Below, piece after piece: positions 20,596-30,700 of a DNA stretch of 64,000 nt. Numbering within the stretch: the stretch's first letter is position 1; each line of letters starts with the position of its first letter. Origin of the DNA: an uncultured Poribacteria bacterium (GTDB taxonomy: Bacteria; Poribacteria; WGA-4E; PCPOR2b); the NCBI GenBank assembly GCA_958296125.1, contig OY282444.1:434001-498000 (forward strand), written 5' to 3'. A program made the position numbers and the translations under genes. The notes beneath the pieces are model-generated. The model saw only the letters and a list, made by a program, of their open reading frames with translations, did not search any database and had not been told where the DNA came from.

Positions 20596-21705
20596 ATGCG
20601 AGAGATATATCAGAAAGTCGTCGAACTGATTGAATCCGAAGATATTGGTGCTTATTGCACTGTCGTTGAAACGAAAGGATCCACCCCACAAAAGCCGGGG
20701 TCCAAGTTGTTGATTTTACCAGACCTACGCAATGTCGGGACGCTCGGCGGCGGGTGCGTGGAGGCAGAGGCACGGCGACAGGCGATCGGCTTAATGCAGG
20801 GCGGTGGCCCACGCCTGCTTGATTTTCAGTTGGACAGTGACTACGGGTGGGACGATGGCCTCATCTGCGGCGGAAATATGAAGATTTTCATTGACCTGCC
20901 CAGAACCGAAGAAGAATCATTTATATTAACCCGATTGCAGGAACTCTCGGAGGCAAAAATTCCCCTCGTCGCTACAACAGTTGTTAAAAGTGAGATAGAC
21001 CATATCCAAGTCGGCGCGAAGATGCTGTTCGCAGCTAATGGCGAAACCGTCGGTTCATTAGGAGATGCGGCGTTAGAGACAGCACTCCAAGATGAATTGA
21101 CCGAGGTCTTGGCGCAGGATGCTCCCGGTGTGTTTCGGTGGCAGGAGGGGGCGGTTTGGGTCTTTATGGATGCGGTGCAGCCGCGTCCCACGCTGCTCAT
21201 TGCTGGCGCAGGACATGTTGGGCAAGCCCTATGCCATATTGGAAAATGGCTCGGTTTTGACATCGCAATCGTTGATGACCGTGTTGATTTTGCCTCTGAA
21301 GAACGTCTCCCTGAAGCCGACCAGATCATCATCGGCGATATTGCGGAGGAGTTGCGTAAGTATCCTGTTGACCATTTGACTTACGCCGTCGTTGTCACAC
21401 GGGGACACCAGCATGATGAGGAGGCACTCCACAGCGTCATTGAGTCGAATGCGCGTTATGTAGGTCTGATTGGCAGCCGTCGGAAGATTAAACTGATCTA
21501 TGACGATTTGAGAGAAATAGGTATCCCCGAAGAGCGACTGGCGCGAGTGTATGCCCCGATTGGATTGGATATCAACTCCAAAACCGTGCCGGAGATTGCT
21601 GTGAGTATCGCTGCACAACTCATCCAAGTCCGCAATAGCACAAAGCCAGAGGTTCACTTTGATGCACAGCCGGCGAGAATGCCCACGATCAAGGTCGGCA
21701 CCTAA
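20596..21705 (+). CDS. XdhC/CoxI family protein
   Basis: A 369-residue protein with the family's N-terminal part ('TLGGGCVEAEARRQ', about 50-63, and 'GLICGGNMKIFID') and a C-terminal Rossmann domain ('LLIAGAGHVGQALCHIGKWLG', about 197-217; 'VVVTRGHQHDEEAL'; 'YVGLIGSRRK'). XdhC proteins bind sulfurated molybdenum cofactor and insert it into xanthine dehydrogenase or CO dehydrogenase-type enzymes. No molybdoenzyme gene is present in the window, so its client is elsewhere. Close spacing suggests co-transcription with the malate-dehydrogenase-like gene. Confidence 0.9.
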   Translation: MREIYQKVVELIESEDIGAYCTVVETKGSTPQKPGSKLLILPDLRNVGTLGGGCVEAEARRQAIGLMQGGGPRLLDFQLDSDYGWDDGLICGGNMKIFIDLPRTEEESFILTRLQELSEAKIPLVATTVVKSEIDHIQVGAKMLFAANGETVGSLGDAALETALQDELTEVLAQDAPGVFRWQEGAVWVFMDAVQPRPTLLIAGAGHVGQALCHIGKWLGFDIAIVDDRVDFASEERLPEADQIIIGDIAEELRKYPVDHLTYAVVVTRGHQHDEEALHSVIESNARYVGLIGSRRKIKLIYDDLREIGIPEERLARVYAPIGLDINSKTVPEIAVSIAAQLIQVRNSTKPEVHFDAQPARMPTIKVGT

Positions 21706-21723
21706 CCGCCACGAGTCAGAGCA

Positions 21724-22059
21724 ATGGTGACAATTCAGTTAGATAGTGACGGGAGCTACACCGCAAAAGAGGCCACTGAATTCGCGAAGCTTGCCCTAGA
21801 TTTTATCGGGGAACAGGGGTCTGATAGCGATCTCCAGTATGCTGCGTCAGATGTCTACTGGATATTGCGAAACCTACTTGACTATGTGAACAGACAGGCG
21901 GGTGGAGAATTTACCCTCAAACGTCTCAGAAAAGGTTCATGGGGCCTTGAGTACAACGATAAAAAGGCAGCAAAACGCAAAGCCGATGCCGCTGCTCGTC
22001 GAGAGATTAAACGCACAGCGGAATATCTCGAAAAACTGAAAACTCGCCGTTCAACGTAG
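21724..22059 (+). CDS. Small uncharacterised protein, 111 residues
   Basis: No family recognised. The first half is acidic and helical ('ATEFAKLALDFIGEQGSDSDLQYAASDVYWILRNLL'), and the C-terminal 40 residues are strongly basic and helical ('KKAAKRKADAAARREIKR'), like a nucleic-acid or ribosome-contacting tail. It begins 18 bp after the XdhC-like gene and shares its strand, so is probably in the same unit. It converges with recQ. Confidence 0.6.
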   Translation: MVTIQLDSDGSYTAKEATEFAKLALDFIGEQGSDSDLQYAASDVYWILRNLLDYVNRQAGGEFTLKRLRKGSWGLEYNDKKAAKRKADAAARREIKRTAEYLEKLKTRRST

Positions 22060-22209
22060 AGATAAATCATCCCCCCATTCCCCACGGTTAACGAAATCTA
22101 CCCCCGTAGGCGGGGCGGTGCATGTTTGCGGTAGAGGGTGAAGTGTTGTTATACAGATTCACTGATAGATGATAAAGCAAATCCCACTTGCCACCCATCA
22201 TAGATAACC

Positions 22210-23985
22210 CTACCGATTTTCTTCGATAAGTGAATTGTAAGCATCAAGGAGGCTCGGATCGCAGATGTCACAGATTTTGCATCGATAATCGCTATTGACC
22301 CGTTCCCCGAAATACTGGCGCACCACCTGCCCCCGGCACTTATCCGTTCTCGCATAGCGAATCATCTGGTCAAGTTGATGCCGCTTGTTTTGGGTGTACT
22401 GCTTCACGCCTATCTCGTCCTCGGATATATTCTCAAACAGTTTGCTCCCATGATGCAACTCAATCAACATCGTATCCTCTGCACCGGAGAATCTTAAATA
22501 CCCATCGCTTTGCAGGTCGGTCAACTCCTCTATCAATTCATTTGGATGTAGGTCGTGCTCTTGGCAGAAATCTATTACCCGGATTTTTGGCTCATCCCTT
22601 AGACGGTCCAGTGCCCGCGACTCACCGTTTGAATCTTTGATAAGATTCACAGATATACTTGATGGGATGTTATACCTCCTTTGGAGGAAACCGAGCTTTT
22701 CGAGATAACCAATCCCCACCCGAATCTTGCTCTCACCAACACTACTTGCGGACTCCATCCCCTGCACATTGACCAGCCGGAACTTGCCGACCGATGGCGA
22801 GTCCTCGATTAACTTTAGCAATTCTAAGAGGTCTGGCTTGTTCGGTGCGCTCTTCTGTGTAAAATATTCCTGCAAACCCCGATCGGCTGAACAGAAGAAC
22901 AGGATACACTTTGAATCCTTACCGTCCCGTCCTGCGCGGCCCGCTTCCTGATAATAGGATTCGAGCGACCCCGCAACTGTCCAATGGATAACATACCGGA
23001 TGTCGAGCTTATCAATCCCCATCCCGAATGCGTTGGTCGCGACAACGATTTCGACCCCAGCCGCTGTATCGTCGAAAAATGCGTCTTGCACCCGCGCTCG
23101 TTCCGATGCTTCCCGAGCCCCATGATAGAAATCGACACGGTATCCCTGCTTTTTGAGATATTCTGCAACCTCCTCAGTCTGCCGCCGAGTGCCGGCATAC
23201 ACAATTCCTTTCCCGGTGAGTTGTTCTAGCTGCTTCGTTAGTAACTGATACTTCTCCGGTTCGCCCGGCACCTCACAGACACTGAACTTTAGATTGGGAC
23301 GCTCTACGCTCTGGGTTAAGATTTCACACTTCCTGACTTGGAGCTGGTTTACGATGTCCATCCTCACCTCCGGTGTTGCGGTCGCTGTAAATAGCGCAAC
23401 TGAACCGGGCTTCACCGCTTGGATAGCAGTCCGAAGCGCGAGGTAGTCTGGTCGAAAATCGTGCCCCCACTGAGAGATGCAATGTGCTTCATCAACCACG
23501 AACAGCAAAACCTCGTGGGATTTTAAGGTGTTCAGGAACCGACGGATCCGAAATCGTTCGGGGGACACATACAACAGCTTAATTTTACCGTTCTCTAACC
23601 GCTCCAGTTCCTGTTGATATTCTTCAGGGGTCAAGCTACTATTCAGCAAGCCTACGGAGTCAATTCCCCGGCCTCGCAAGGCATCCACTTGGTCTTTCAT
23701 CAACGAGATTAACGGCGAAATAATCACCGTAAGCCCCGGTAACATCAAACCCGGTAACTGATAACAGATAGATTTCCCAAACGCAGTTGGAAACGCACCG
23801 AGCAGATTCTTGCCGGCTAGAAGTTTCTCAACTACCTCACGCTGGCCTTCGCGGAAGTCGTCATACCCGAACTGCTCCTTCAACACTACGCGTGGGACTG
23901 GAAGGTTATCTGGAGCATTATTCGGAACTGCGTTGCCTCGATTAAACAAGCTGTCAATTATTTTAGAGATAGCTTTGATAATCAA
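22210..23985 (-). CDS. recQ: RecQ-family ATP-dependent DNA helicase with a C-terminal zinc module
   Basis: A 3'-5' DNA helicase for recombination and repair. It carries Walker A (FPTAFGKSICYQLP), the DEAH box (VVDEAHCISQWGHDFRPDY), 'VATNAFGMGIDK' and the Arg-finger 'QEAGRAGRDG'. In standard RecQ the Zn-binding cysteines follow the helicase core and precede a winged helix and HRDC domain. Here a winged-helix-like stretch follows the core and the four-Cys module (CRGQVVRQYFGE ... CKICDIC) is at the very end, about residues 555-580, with no HRDC. It is transcribed away from the PhyH cluster. Confidence 0.92.
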   Translation of the reverse strand: MIIKAISKIIDSLFNRGNAVPNNAPDNLPVPRVVLKEQFGYDDFREGQREVVEKLLAGKNLLGAFPTAFGKSICYQLPGLMLPGLTVIISPLISLMKDQVDALRGRGIDSVGLLNSSLTPEEYQQELERLENGKIKLLYVSPERFRIRRFLNTLKSHEVLLFVVDEAHCISQWGHDFRPDYLALRTAIQAVKPGSVALFTATATPEVRMDIVNQLQVRKCEILTQSVERPNLKFSVCEVPGEPEKYQLLTKQLEQLTGKGIVYAGTRRQTEEVAEYLKKQGYRVDFYHGAREASERARVQDAFFDDTAAGVEIVVATNAFGMGIDKLDIRYVIHWTVAGSLESYYQEAGRAGRDGKDSKCILFFCSADRGLQEYFTQKSAPNKPDLLELLKLIEDSPSVGKFRLVNVQGMESASSVGESKIRVGIGYLEKLGFLQRRYNIPSSISVNLIKDSNGESRALDRLRDEPKIRVIDFCQEHDLHPNELIEELTDLQSDGYLRFSGAEDTMLIELHHGSKLFENISEDEIGVKQYTQNKRHQLDQMIRYARTDKCRGQVVRQYFGERVNSDYRCKICDICDPSLLDAYNSLIEENR

Positions 23986-24096
23986 GAGGAAACTCCTTTC
24001 TTCGGATAAACGGGCGATGGATCACTCAAATACGTCCGGGGCAATTAAAATGCCACAAAATCAGTGAAAAATCAACGCTTTTTTGGCGAGAGAAAA

Positions 24097-24128
24097 TTTG
24101 TAACACATCTTATTTGTAACACATCTTA
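24097..24128. repeat. Two exact 16-bp tandem repeats upstream of the PhyH cluster
   Basis: TTTGTAACACATCTTA occurs twice, end to end. It lies in the divergent region between recQ and the first PhyH gene, about 70 bp upstream of the best promoter, a position suited to a regulator site. Confidence 0.85.
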
Positions 24129-24200
24129 ATGAGGAATTGGTATAATATCGGCAAGTGTTTACAATTATTCCCACCAACTTGAAACGCTGCAATCGAAATT

Positions 24201-24229
24201 TTGACAACTTAAGGTGGGTATGCTATGCT
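24201..24229 (+). promoter_or_regulatory. Sigma-70-type promoter for the PhyH cluster
   Basis: TTGACA, a 17-bp spacer and TATGCT (four of six) would start transcription about 35 bp before the first PhyH start codon. It may also feed the following genes, since the downstream gaps are short. Confidence 0.6.
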
Positions 24230-24272
24230 CTTAATGTGATTCGTATCCTCGCTTTAATATGGAGATTCACCC

Positions 24273-25163
24273 ATGGCAACAGACTCAGCTGTAACCGTTG
24301 AAGATATTGAAGTATTTGCGGACGGCCTAGACCCCCAAGCGGCTGCGGAAACATTTAAGAAGCACGGCGCGCTTGTCGTCCGTGGGTTGATGAAACCCTA
24401 CATTGATGAAATCCACCGAGACATTGAAGCGGCTGCCGCGGAGTCAATCGCTTCACTTGATTGTGCGGAAAAAATTGTGGAGGGTTGGCGAACGCCAAAC
24501 GGTACACTTTTCCTACCCGCACCGCCCGGCTACTCCCGTGATAAACAGATTATGGTCTTGGCAATCAACTACTTTACCAGTGCTGCGTTTTTCCGATCTG
24601 CACTTGATGAGTGTGCGTTGGACATTGTTGAGGCGATGCTGGGGCAGGATGTCGAGGTTTACGGCAATGGGCAGTGTCTCTATAAAGAGCCGGTTGGCGG
24701 GCATCCGAAACATCTGCATCAGGATTCCGCCTACTTTGAACACCGCTATGGCGGTCCTGTGGGGATTCTGAACTATGTGGTGGATACAGATCTGGTAAAT
24801 GGAGCGCTGCATGTCGTCCCCGGTTCACATCGCCTGGGTCAACTCAAGCATATTGATACCTTTTCGCATCTCGGCTTAGATGATGATGAATGGCCCTGGG
24901 AGCGTGCCCTGCCGATTGTTGGTCAAGCGGGGGACTCCATCTTTTTCCACGTCAAGATGATTCACGGTTCCAAGCAGAATCACTCGGACAAGCCGCGCCC
25001 GGTGTTCATTAACCGTTACCGGCGGGTAGACGATTACGTTGTTATTGGTGGGACCACCACCACAAATCGCGCCGAAGCGGAGAAACGCGCTGCCGAAGCG
25101 AAGAAAACGAATGAACAGCGTGGACTGATGGTTCGCGGCTTCCGTCCCTACACCGAAGCATAG
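24273..25163 (+). CDS. PhyH-family oxygenase, first of four in a row
   Basis: A 296-residue Fe(II)/2-oxoglutarate oxygenase-like protein. The metal site is 'KHLHQDSAYF' (His-Gln-Asp) and 'KMIHGSKQNHSDKPRPVFINRY' (distal His and 2-oxoglutarate Arg); 'GALHVVPGSHRLG' is the conserved core turn. It is the most divergent of the four neighbours. The C-terminal tail is rich in Ala, Glu and Lys. PhyH relatives hydroxylate acyl-CoA, ectoine, quorum signals and secondary metabolites, so the substrate stays open. The gap to the next gene is 115 bp. Confidence 0.9.
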   Translation: MATDSAVTVEDIEVFADGLDPQAAAETFKKHGALVVRGLMKPYIDEIHRDIEAAAAESIASLDCAEKIVEGWRTPNGTLFLPAPPGYSRDKQIMVLAINYFTSAAFFRSALDECALDIVEAMLGQDVEVYGNGQCLYKEPVGGHPKHLHQDSAYFEHRYGGPVGILNYVVDTDLVNGALHVVPGSHRLGQLKHIDTFSHLGLDDDEWPWERALPIVGQAGDSIFFHVKMIHGSKQNHSDKPRPVFINRYRRVDDYVVIGGTTTTNRAEAEKRAAEAKKTNEQRGLMVRGFRPYTEA

Positions 25164-25278
25164 TGGAAAAGGAGCCAATCCGTCTCGTCCACACCAAAAC
25201 GGCTCCTATCGTCGAGAGCCTCGCAGGACCGGAAGGCGTGCAGGCAATCTTAAACTAATGTAGATGAAGGAGAGAACT

Positions 25279-26085
25279 ATGGCAATGACTGAAGAGGAAC
25301 GTTTCCGTTTCGATTTGACCGGTTTTCTGATACGTCCGGCTATCCTTACATCGGAGGAGATTACTGCAATTAGAGATCAGATATACCATATCAGGCACGA
25401 TCCGGAATCATTGCCTCCAGAACATCGCGCGGTGCCAAGTGGTCCGTCAAGTGCACTAATCGATCACCCAGAGGTCATTGACGTGCTGCACGAAATTATC
25501 GGCCCCGATATTCGGCTTGAGAATAGCTACTGTGTCTGGCGGCAGAAGGGAGAGGCACACGGGGATCTTCACGGAGGTGGGCCCCAACAGGCCGACCCTA
25601 TCTTTGGCTACCGTGTCAGGCATGGACGGATTCACGCGGGTATGGTGCGCGTTGTCTTTGAATTGACCGATGTTGGCAAAGAAGATGGGGGAACGCATTT
25701 CATTGTCGGCAGCCACAAGGCGAATTTTCCGATGCACCCGGATCACCTATCTTTGGAACCGGGGAAGCGAAGCCCGTTCTTGATGAGTTACGACTGTCCA
25801 GCCGGTAGTGCGGTCTTTTTCACGGAAAACCTCTGTCACGCCGGCCCCGTGTGGCAACGGGAAGAACCGCGCGTAACGGTGCTCAACGCTTACGCCCATC
25901 TTGCCACCCATTGGCATCGGCTTACCATTCCGCCGGAGGTTTTGACAGCACTTCCGCGCGAGAAGCAAGCCTACTTTCGTCCACCGTGGGTCGCCGATTT
26001 TCGGACCCGCCCGGCAACCCACAACACGATCGAGCGTTTCTTGGACAACGAAGAGCCTGTGGTAGATACGGATCATCGTCCCTGA
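25279..26085 (+). CDS. PhyH-family oxygenase, tandem duplicate A
   Basis: The ATG at 25279 is chosen because an upstream in-frame ATG at 25264 lies before the GAAGGAGAG ribosome site; this also gives the same MAMTEEERFRFDL start and the same 268-residue length as its neighbour. The metal pair reads AHGDLHGG (His-Gly-Asp), the distal His is in 'FFTENLCHAGPVW', and 'HFIVGSHKANFPMHPDH' is the core turn. The closest relative is the next gene, so the two come from a local duplication. Confidence 0.9.
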   Translation: MAMTEEERFRFDLTGFLIRPAILTSEEITAIRDQIYHIRHDPESLPPEHRAVPSGPSSALIDHPEVIDVLHEIIGPDIRLENSYCVWRQKGEAHGDLHGGGPQQADPIFGYRVRHGRIHAGMVRVVFELTDVGKEDGGTHFIVGSHKANFPMHPDHLSLEPGKRSPFLMSYDCPAGSAVFFTENLCHAGPVWQREEPRVTVLNAYAHLATHWHRLTIPPEVLTALPREKQAYFRPPWVADFRTRPATHNTIERFLDNEEPVVDTDHRP

Positions 26086-26132
26086 ACCCGAAAACGCGGA
26101 TCAGGTATCTTGAGAACATGGAGGATAGCGGT

Positions 26133-26939
26133 ATGGCAATGACCGAAGAAGAACGTTTCCGGTTTGACTTAGCCGGTTTTTTAGTCCGTCCGGCAATCTT
26201 AACGCCCGATGAAGTTGCTGCAATTGTTGACCAAGCCGACCGGATTCGGCATAATCCGGAGTCTCTCCCGCCGGAGCATCAGGCAATTCCGGGAGGGCCC
26301 GCGAGTCTGCTGATTGATCACCCAAAGGTGATTGAAGTGTTACACGAAATCATCGGGCCCGATGTCCGACTGGAGGCTTGTGGATTGACTTGGCGATTGA
26401 AAGGGGAGTCGCACGGCGAGCTGCACGGCGGTGGACGCGGACAGGCAGATCCCATCTTCGGCTATCGGGTCCAGAACGATCGGATTCATGCGGGGATGGT
26501 GCGGGTCGTCTTTGAACTGACCGATGTGAAGAAAGAGGATGGGGCAACCTGTTTCATCGTCGGCAGCCATAAGGCAAACTTCCCAATGCACCCAGATCAT
26601 ATGTCGTGGGAGGACGGAAAAGAGAGCGAGTTTTTGGTGCGTTATGAATGCCCGGCAGGCAGTGCCATCTTTTTTACGGAAAACCTCTGTCATGCGGGCC
26701 CAATCTGGAAGCGAGACACGCCGCGTATCGCCATTCTCCACGCTTACGCGCATCTTGCTACCCATTGGCATCGCCTGAAGATTCCACCGGAGGTGATGGC
26801 AGGCTTGCCGCGTGAAAAGCAGGCTTATTTCCGTGATCCGTGGATTGCTGATTTCCGAACCTCTCCTGCAACTATTAATACGATTGAACGTTTTATGGGT
26901 AGCGATGAACCGCCGGTAAATACAGATCATCAACCTTGA
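26133..26939 (+). CDS. PhyH-family oxygenase, tandem duplicate B (His-x-Glu variant)
   Basis: The start at 26133 follows a GAGGAT site and matches the start of duplicate A; a frame extension upstream overlaps duplicate A and is rejected. It is 268 residues like A and similar over its full length, with A's features 'FIVGSHKANFPMHPDH' and 'FFTENLCHAGPIW'. The metal pair reads SHGELHGG, so Glu stands where A has Asp. His-x-Glu is known in clavaminate synthase, so activity is possible. Substrate or product may differ from A. Confidence 0.9.
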   Translation: MAMTEEERFRFDLAGFLVRPAILTPDEVAAIVDQADRIRHNPESLPPEHQAIPGGPASLLIDHPKVIEVLHEIIGPDVRLEACGLTWRLKGESHGELHGGGRGQADPIFGYRVQNDRIHAGMVRVVFELTDVKKEDGATCFIVGSHKANFPMHPDHMSWEDGKESEFLVRYECPAGSAIFFTENLCHAGPIWKRDTPRIAILHAYAHLATHWHRLKIPPEVMAGLPREKQAYFRDPWIADFRTSPATINTIERFMGSDEPPVNTDHQP

Positions 26940-26983
26940 ATCGAAAAGGCATGATGCGTGGAACGTGATATAAGGAGATATTG

Positions 26984-27721
26984 ATGCTTACAGACGCAGA
27001 AAAAGCCCACCTTGATGAACACGGCTTTCTACTTTTGAAAAATGCTATCACAACCGCTGAAGCAGACGCACTGCGCCAACGATCGATAGCTCTCGCTGAG
27101 CAGGAGCGAGAGGTGTTAAAAGAACATGTCTATCTAGATGACAAGGGGCAACGGGTTTGGAATCTGGTGGACAAAGGCGATTTGTTTGAAAACGCAATTC
27201 AATACCCGCCCGTGCTCAACGCAATAGAGTATCTGCTCGGTGAGGACTGCACGCTCAGTTCGTTCACTGTGAATGTTATCGGACCCGGTGCGCCGGATGG
27301 GGGTCTGCACATTGATCATCCGTTGAGCGGAATGCCGACCCCTCGTCCGAGCTTTGCGCTTTCTGCCAATAGTGTTTGGTTTCTCGATGATTTTACACTA
27401 GAGAACGGAGCAACCCGTTGTGTTCCCGGCAGTCACCTCAGACTCGAATCCCGTCCCGAACCGGGTGTCAGTTACGATGACGAAGCGCAGATCACCGGTC
27501 CAAAGGGTTCTGTGATGATTATCAACGGATCCCTGTGGCACGCCTCATCTGCGAACCACACCGATCGCGCTCGCGTCTGTCTGCTCGGTTTCTTCTGTCG
27601 TGCTTTTATGAAGCCGCAGCAAGATCAGCAGAAAATTGTTTCCAAAGAAGTTATTGCCCGTGCGACACCGACATTGAAGCGGTTGCTCGGCTTTGATTCC
27701 ATGCCGAATACCAACGCGTAA
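26984..27721 (+). CDS. PhyH-family oxygenase, fourth of the cluster
   Basis: A 245-residue oxygenase-like protein starting at the ATG six bases after TAAGGAG; the TTG just before it is not needed. It has 'EHGFLLLKNAIT' at the N-terminus, 'LHIDHPLS' (His-Ile-Asp) and 'LWHASSANHTDRARVCLLGFF' (distal His and Arg). It is less similar to the duplicates than they are to each other. Only 22 bp separate it from the helicase gene of the defence island, so read-through into that island is likely. Confidence 0.9.
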   Translation: MLTDAEKAHLDEHGFLLLKNAITTAEADALRQRSIALAEQEREVLKEHVYLDDKGQRVWNLVDKGDLFENAIQYPPVLNAIEYLLGEDCTLSSFTVNVIGPGAPDGGLHIDHPLSGMPTPRPSFALSANSVWFLDDFTLENGATRCVPGSHLRLESRPEPGVSYDDEAQITGPKGSVMIINGSLWHASSANHTDRARVCLLGFFCRAFMKPQQDQQKIVSKEVIARATPTLKRLLGFDSMPNTNA

Positions 27722-27743
27722 ACCCGACAGGGTAGATTTTAAT

Positions 27744-30700
27744 ATGAACATTAAAAGTGGAGATATTATACAATCCAATCGATGGCCGGAACCTGTGGAA
27801 ATTGATCTCGTGGAAGATATAGGGGAATATGTCCGTCTGGTTGGCTCCACCATTCATTCGCGGGGACATATCGACGACATACTCCCCCGCGACGAAGCGA
27901 ATAGGCTGCGGGGCGGGAAACTTGCACTGGACTTCACAGCGGAAGCCCGTCACGTTTTCCTCAGTCTTGAGGCGCGACGATACCGATATGCCTCCCTCTA
28001 CGATACACTGTTTGCTGTCAACGCCTCGAAGGTTGATCCCTTGCCCCATCAGGTGGAGGCGGTCTACGGTCACGTTCTCAAACTGCCGCGAATCCGTTTT
28101 TTGATTGCTGATGACCCCGGCGCGGGCAAAACGATTATGGCGGGACTTATCATCAAGGAATTGAAACTCCGTCATCTAGTGAGTCGAATCTTAATTGTTG
28201 TGCCGGGGCACCTCAAAGACCAATGGCGAAGGGAGTTAAAGGAGCGGTTTGAGGAAAACTTTATCATTATGGAGCGAGGATTTCTCGATTCACAACCCGG
28301 TGAGAACCTCTGGGCGCGTGAGTCTCACCTGATTACTTCCATCGATTTTGCCAAACGTGATGACGTTATGCCCTCCATCGCGTCGGCGCGGTTCGATCTG
28401 GTCATTGTGGACGAGGCACACAAAATGGCAGCTTACCGGTATGGGGACAAACTGGACAAAACCAGTCGCTATCGGTTAGGGGAAACGCTATCGGGGATCT
28501 CAACCCACCTATTATTCCTGACTGCGACCCCGCACAAGGGCGATCCAGAGAATTTCAGATTGTTCTTGGATCTCCTTGAACCGGGATTCTTTGCAAATAG
28601 TGAGATGCTCCGTGAATCTATCGCGGCAAGAGACAACCCGCTCTTTATCCGTCGCGTGAAAGAAGATTTGAAGGATTTTGAAGGAAAACCGCTATTTCTG
28701 CCTCGGCATGTTCAAACGCTCTCGTTTGATCTCGGTATCGATTCACCGCAGGAGAAGGAACTCTACAACCAGCTTTCCGAATATGTCAACAGTCAATATA
28801 ACAGGGCACTGACGAAAGACAAAAAAAATAATGTTGCGTTTGCCCTCGTCATCCTGCAACGCCGACTGGCATCCAGCACCTATGCCTTACGCAAGTCACT
28901 GGAGCGTCGAAAAGCACGTCTCTCTGAATTGTTGGCAAGTGCGGAAGAAAAAAAACCAACGGAGACAAATATTGATTTTGAGACGATCGAGGATTTGAGT
29001 GAGAAGGAACGATGGGAGAAGGAGGAAATTTGGGAAACACTTTCAGTTGCGGAGAATCGAGAGGAGCTGAGACGTGAAATCGCAACCCTTGAAACATTGG
29101 AGGAGATGGCTAGAGCGATTATCGAGAATGAGACCGAAATCAAGGTCCGAGAATTGAAGAATACGCTTGACAAATTGGAGCAAGATTTCCCCGGCGAAAA
29201 GGTGCTAATTTTCACCGAGTCGCGGGATACGCTTGAATATCTTCAGAAGAAAAGCACGGGGTGGGGGTATACTGTCACGGTGATTCATGGAGGCTTGACA
29301 CCCGAAGAGCGGATCGCAGCAGAAAGTGAGTTCAAAAACCGCACCCAGATTCTAATTGCGACGGAGGCCGCCGGTGAAGGGATTAACCTACAATTCTGCC
29401 ACCTGATGATTAATTATGACCTACCGTGGAATCCGAATCGGCTCGAACAGCGGATGGGACGCATCCATCGGTATGGACAAACGCGAGAGGTCTTTGTCTA
29501 CAATCTCGTTGCGGAGGACACGCGAGAGGGAAAGGTGTTGACAGCACTGTTCGATAAGATTGAAGAAATCAAAAGTGCCTTAGGCAGCGATAAGGTGTTC
29601 GACGTATTGAACGAAGTTCTGTATGGGGTGAATCTCTCTCAACTGTTGCTAGAAGCGGCGGCCAACGCAAAGAACCTTGATGCGATTCTAGCGGAAATTG
29701 ATATTGAAGTCGATCCGGACTACATCATCCAAGTGAAAGAAAACTTGGGCGAAAGCCTCGCGACCCATTACATCGATTATACCCGCCTCCATGAAATGGC
29801 GGAGCGCGCTCGTGAACGCCGTCTCATTCCAGAATATATTGATGCCTTTTTCCGAAAAGCCTTCACAACCCTCGGTGGAAGGTTACAAGAACGTAAAGAC
29901 GGCTTTCTCGCGATTGAGAGTCTTCCGTTCCCTATCCGCAGACTTACCGATGCAGATACCTTTAAGCGGAAGCACGGTTCCATATCCAGAACCTATCCGA
30001 AAGCCACTTTTGACAAAGAGGTTGCCTTCAGAAACCCGGACACCGAATTCATTTCTTTTGGACATCCCTTGTTTGAAGCTGTTCTCAGTTGGGTTGAAGC
30101 TGAACTCACCGACTGTCTAAAACAGGGAGCGGTCTTTGAAGACCCCGATGGAAAACTGGACGGGGTGATTCTGTTCTATGAAGGCGAAATTCGGGATGGT
30201 TTGGGGCAGGTTGCCGGGACGCGGCTGTTTGCCTTCTACGTCTCAACGGATACAGAAACCGTTGAACCGATCGACCCCGCGACCATCTGGGATGTGGTAG
30301 AAAGCGCGCAGCAGACAGCACCCGTAGACATTGAAGCGTTGAAGAGGTCGGTTATGACACAGTTGATGCCTGTCCTTGAGGATTACAAGAAGGAACTTGC
30401 GGTTGAACGGGAACGACAGGTGAAAATTAAACAGAAGTATGGACTCTCCTCGCTTGAGCATCTCATCCTTCAGTTGGACAGTGAACTGATTCAACTCTAC
30501 GACCGTCAAGACAGAGGTGAGAAGGTTGATCTGGCAATACACAACAAAGGAGAGAATAAGCAAAATTACGAAGATGCCCTCAAAAAATTGGAAGCAACCA
30601 TCGCTCAGGAGAATGAACTCACCATGAAGATGCCCAACTACCTCGGTGCCGTTAGAGTGTTGCCCTCAACGGTGGAAGTTGCGATCATACCGAGCACAAA

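Noticed and set aside
25543-25580. Halogenase-like iron site (LHGGG) in the PhyH duplicates
   Set aside because: Comparison with human PhyH (His-Gln-Asp-Leu-His) places the metal pair at HGD/HGE just before, so the acidic ligand is present.
25851-26132. Extended N-terminus of the second PhyH duplicate
   Set aside because: It overlaps the previous gene in another frame; start at 26133 restores the same N-terminus and length as the neighbour.
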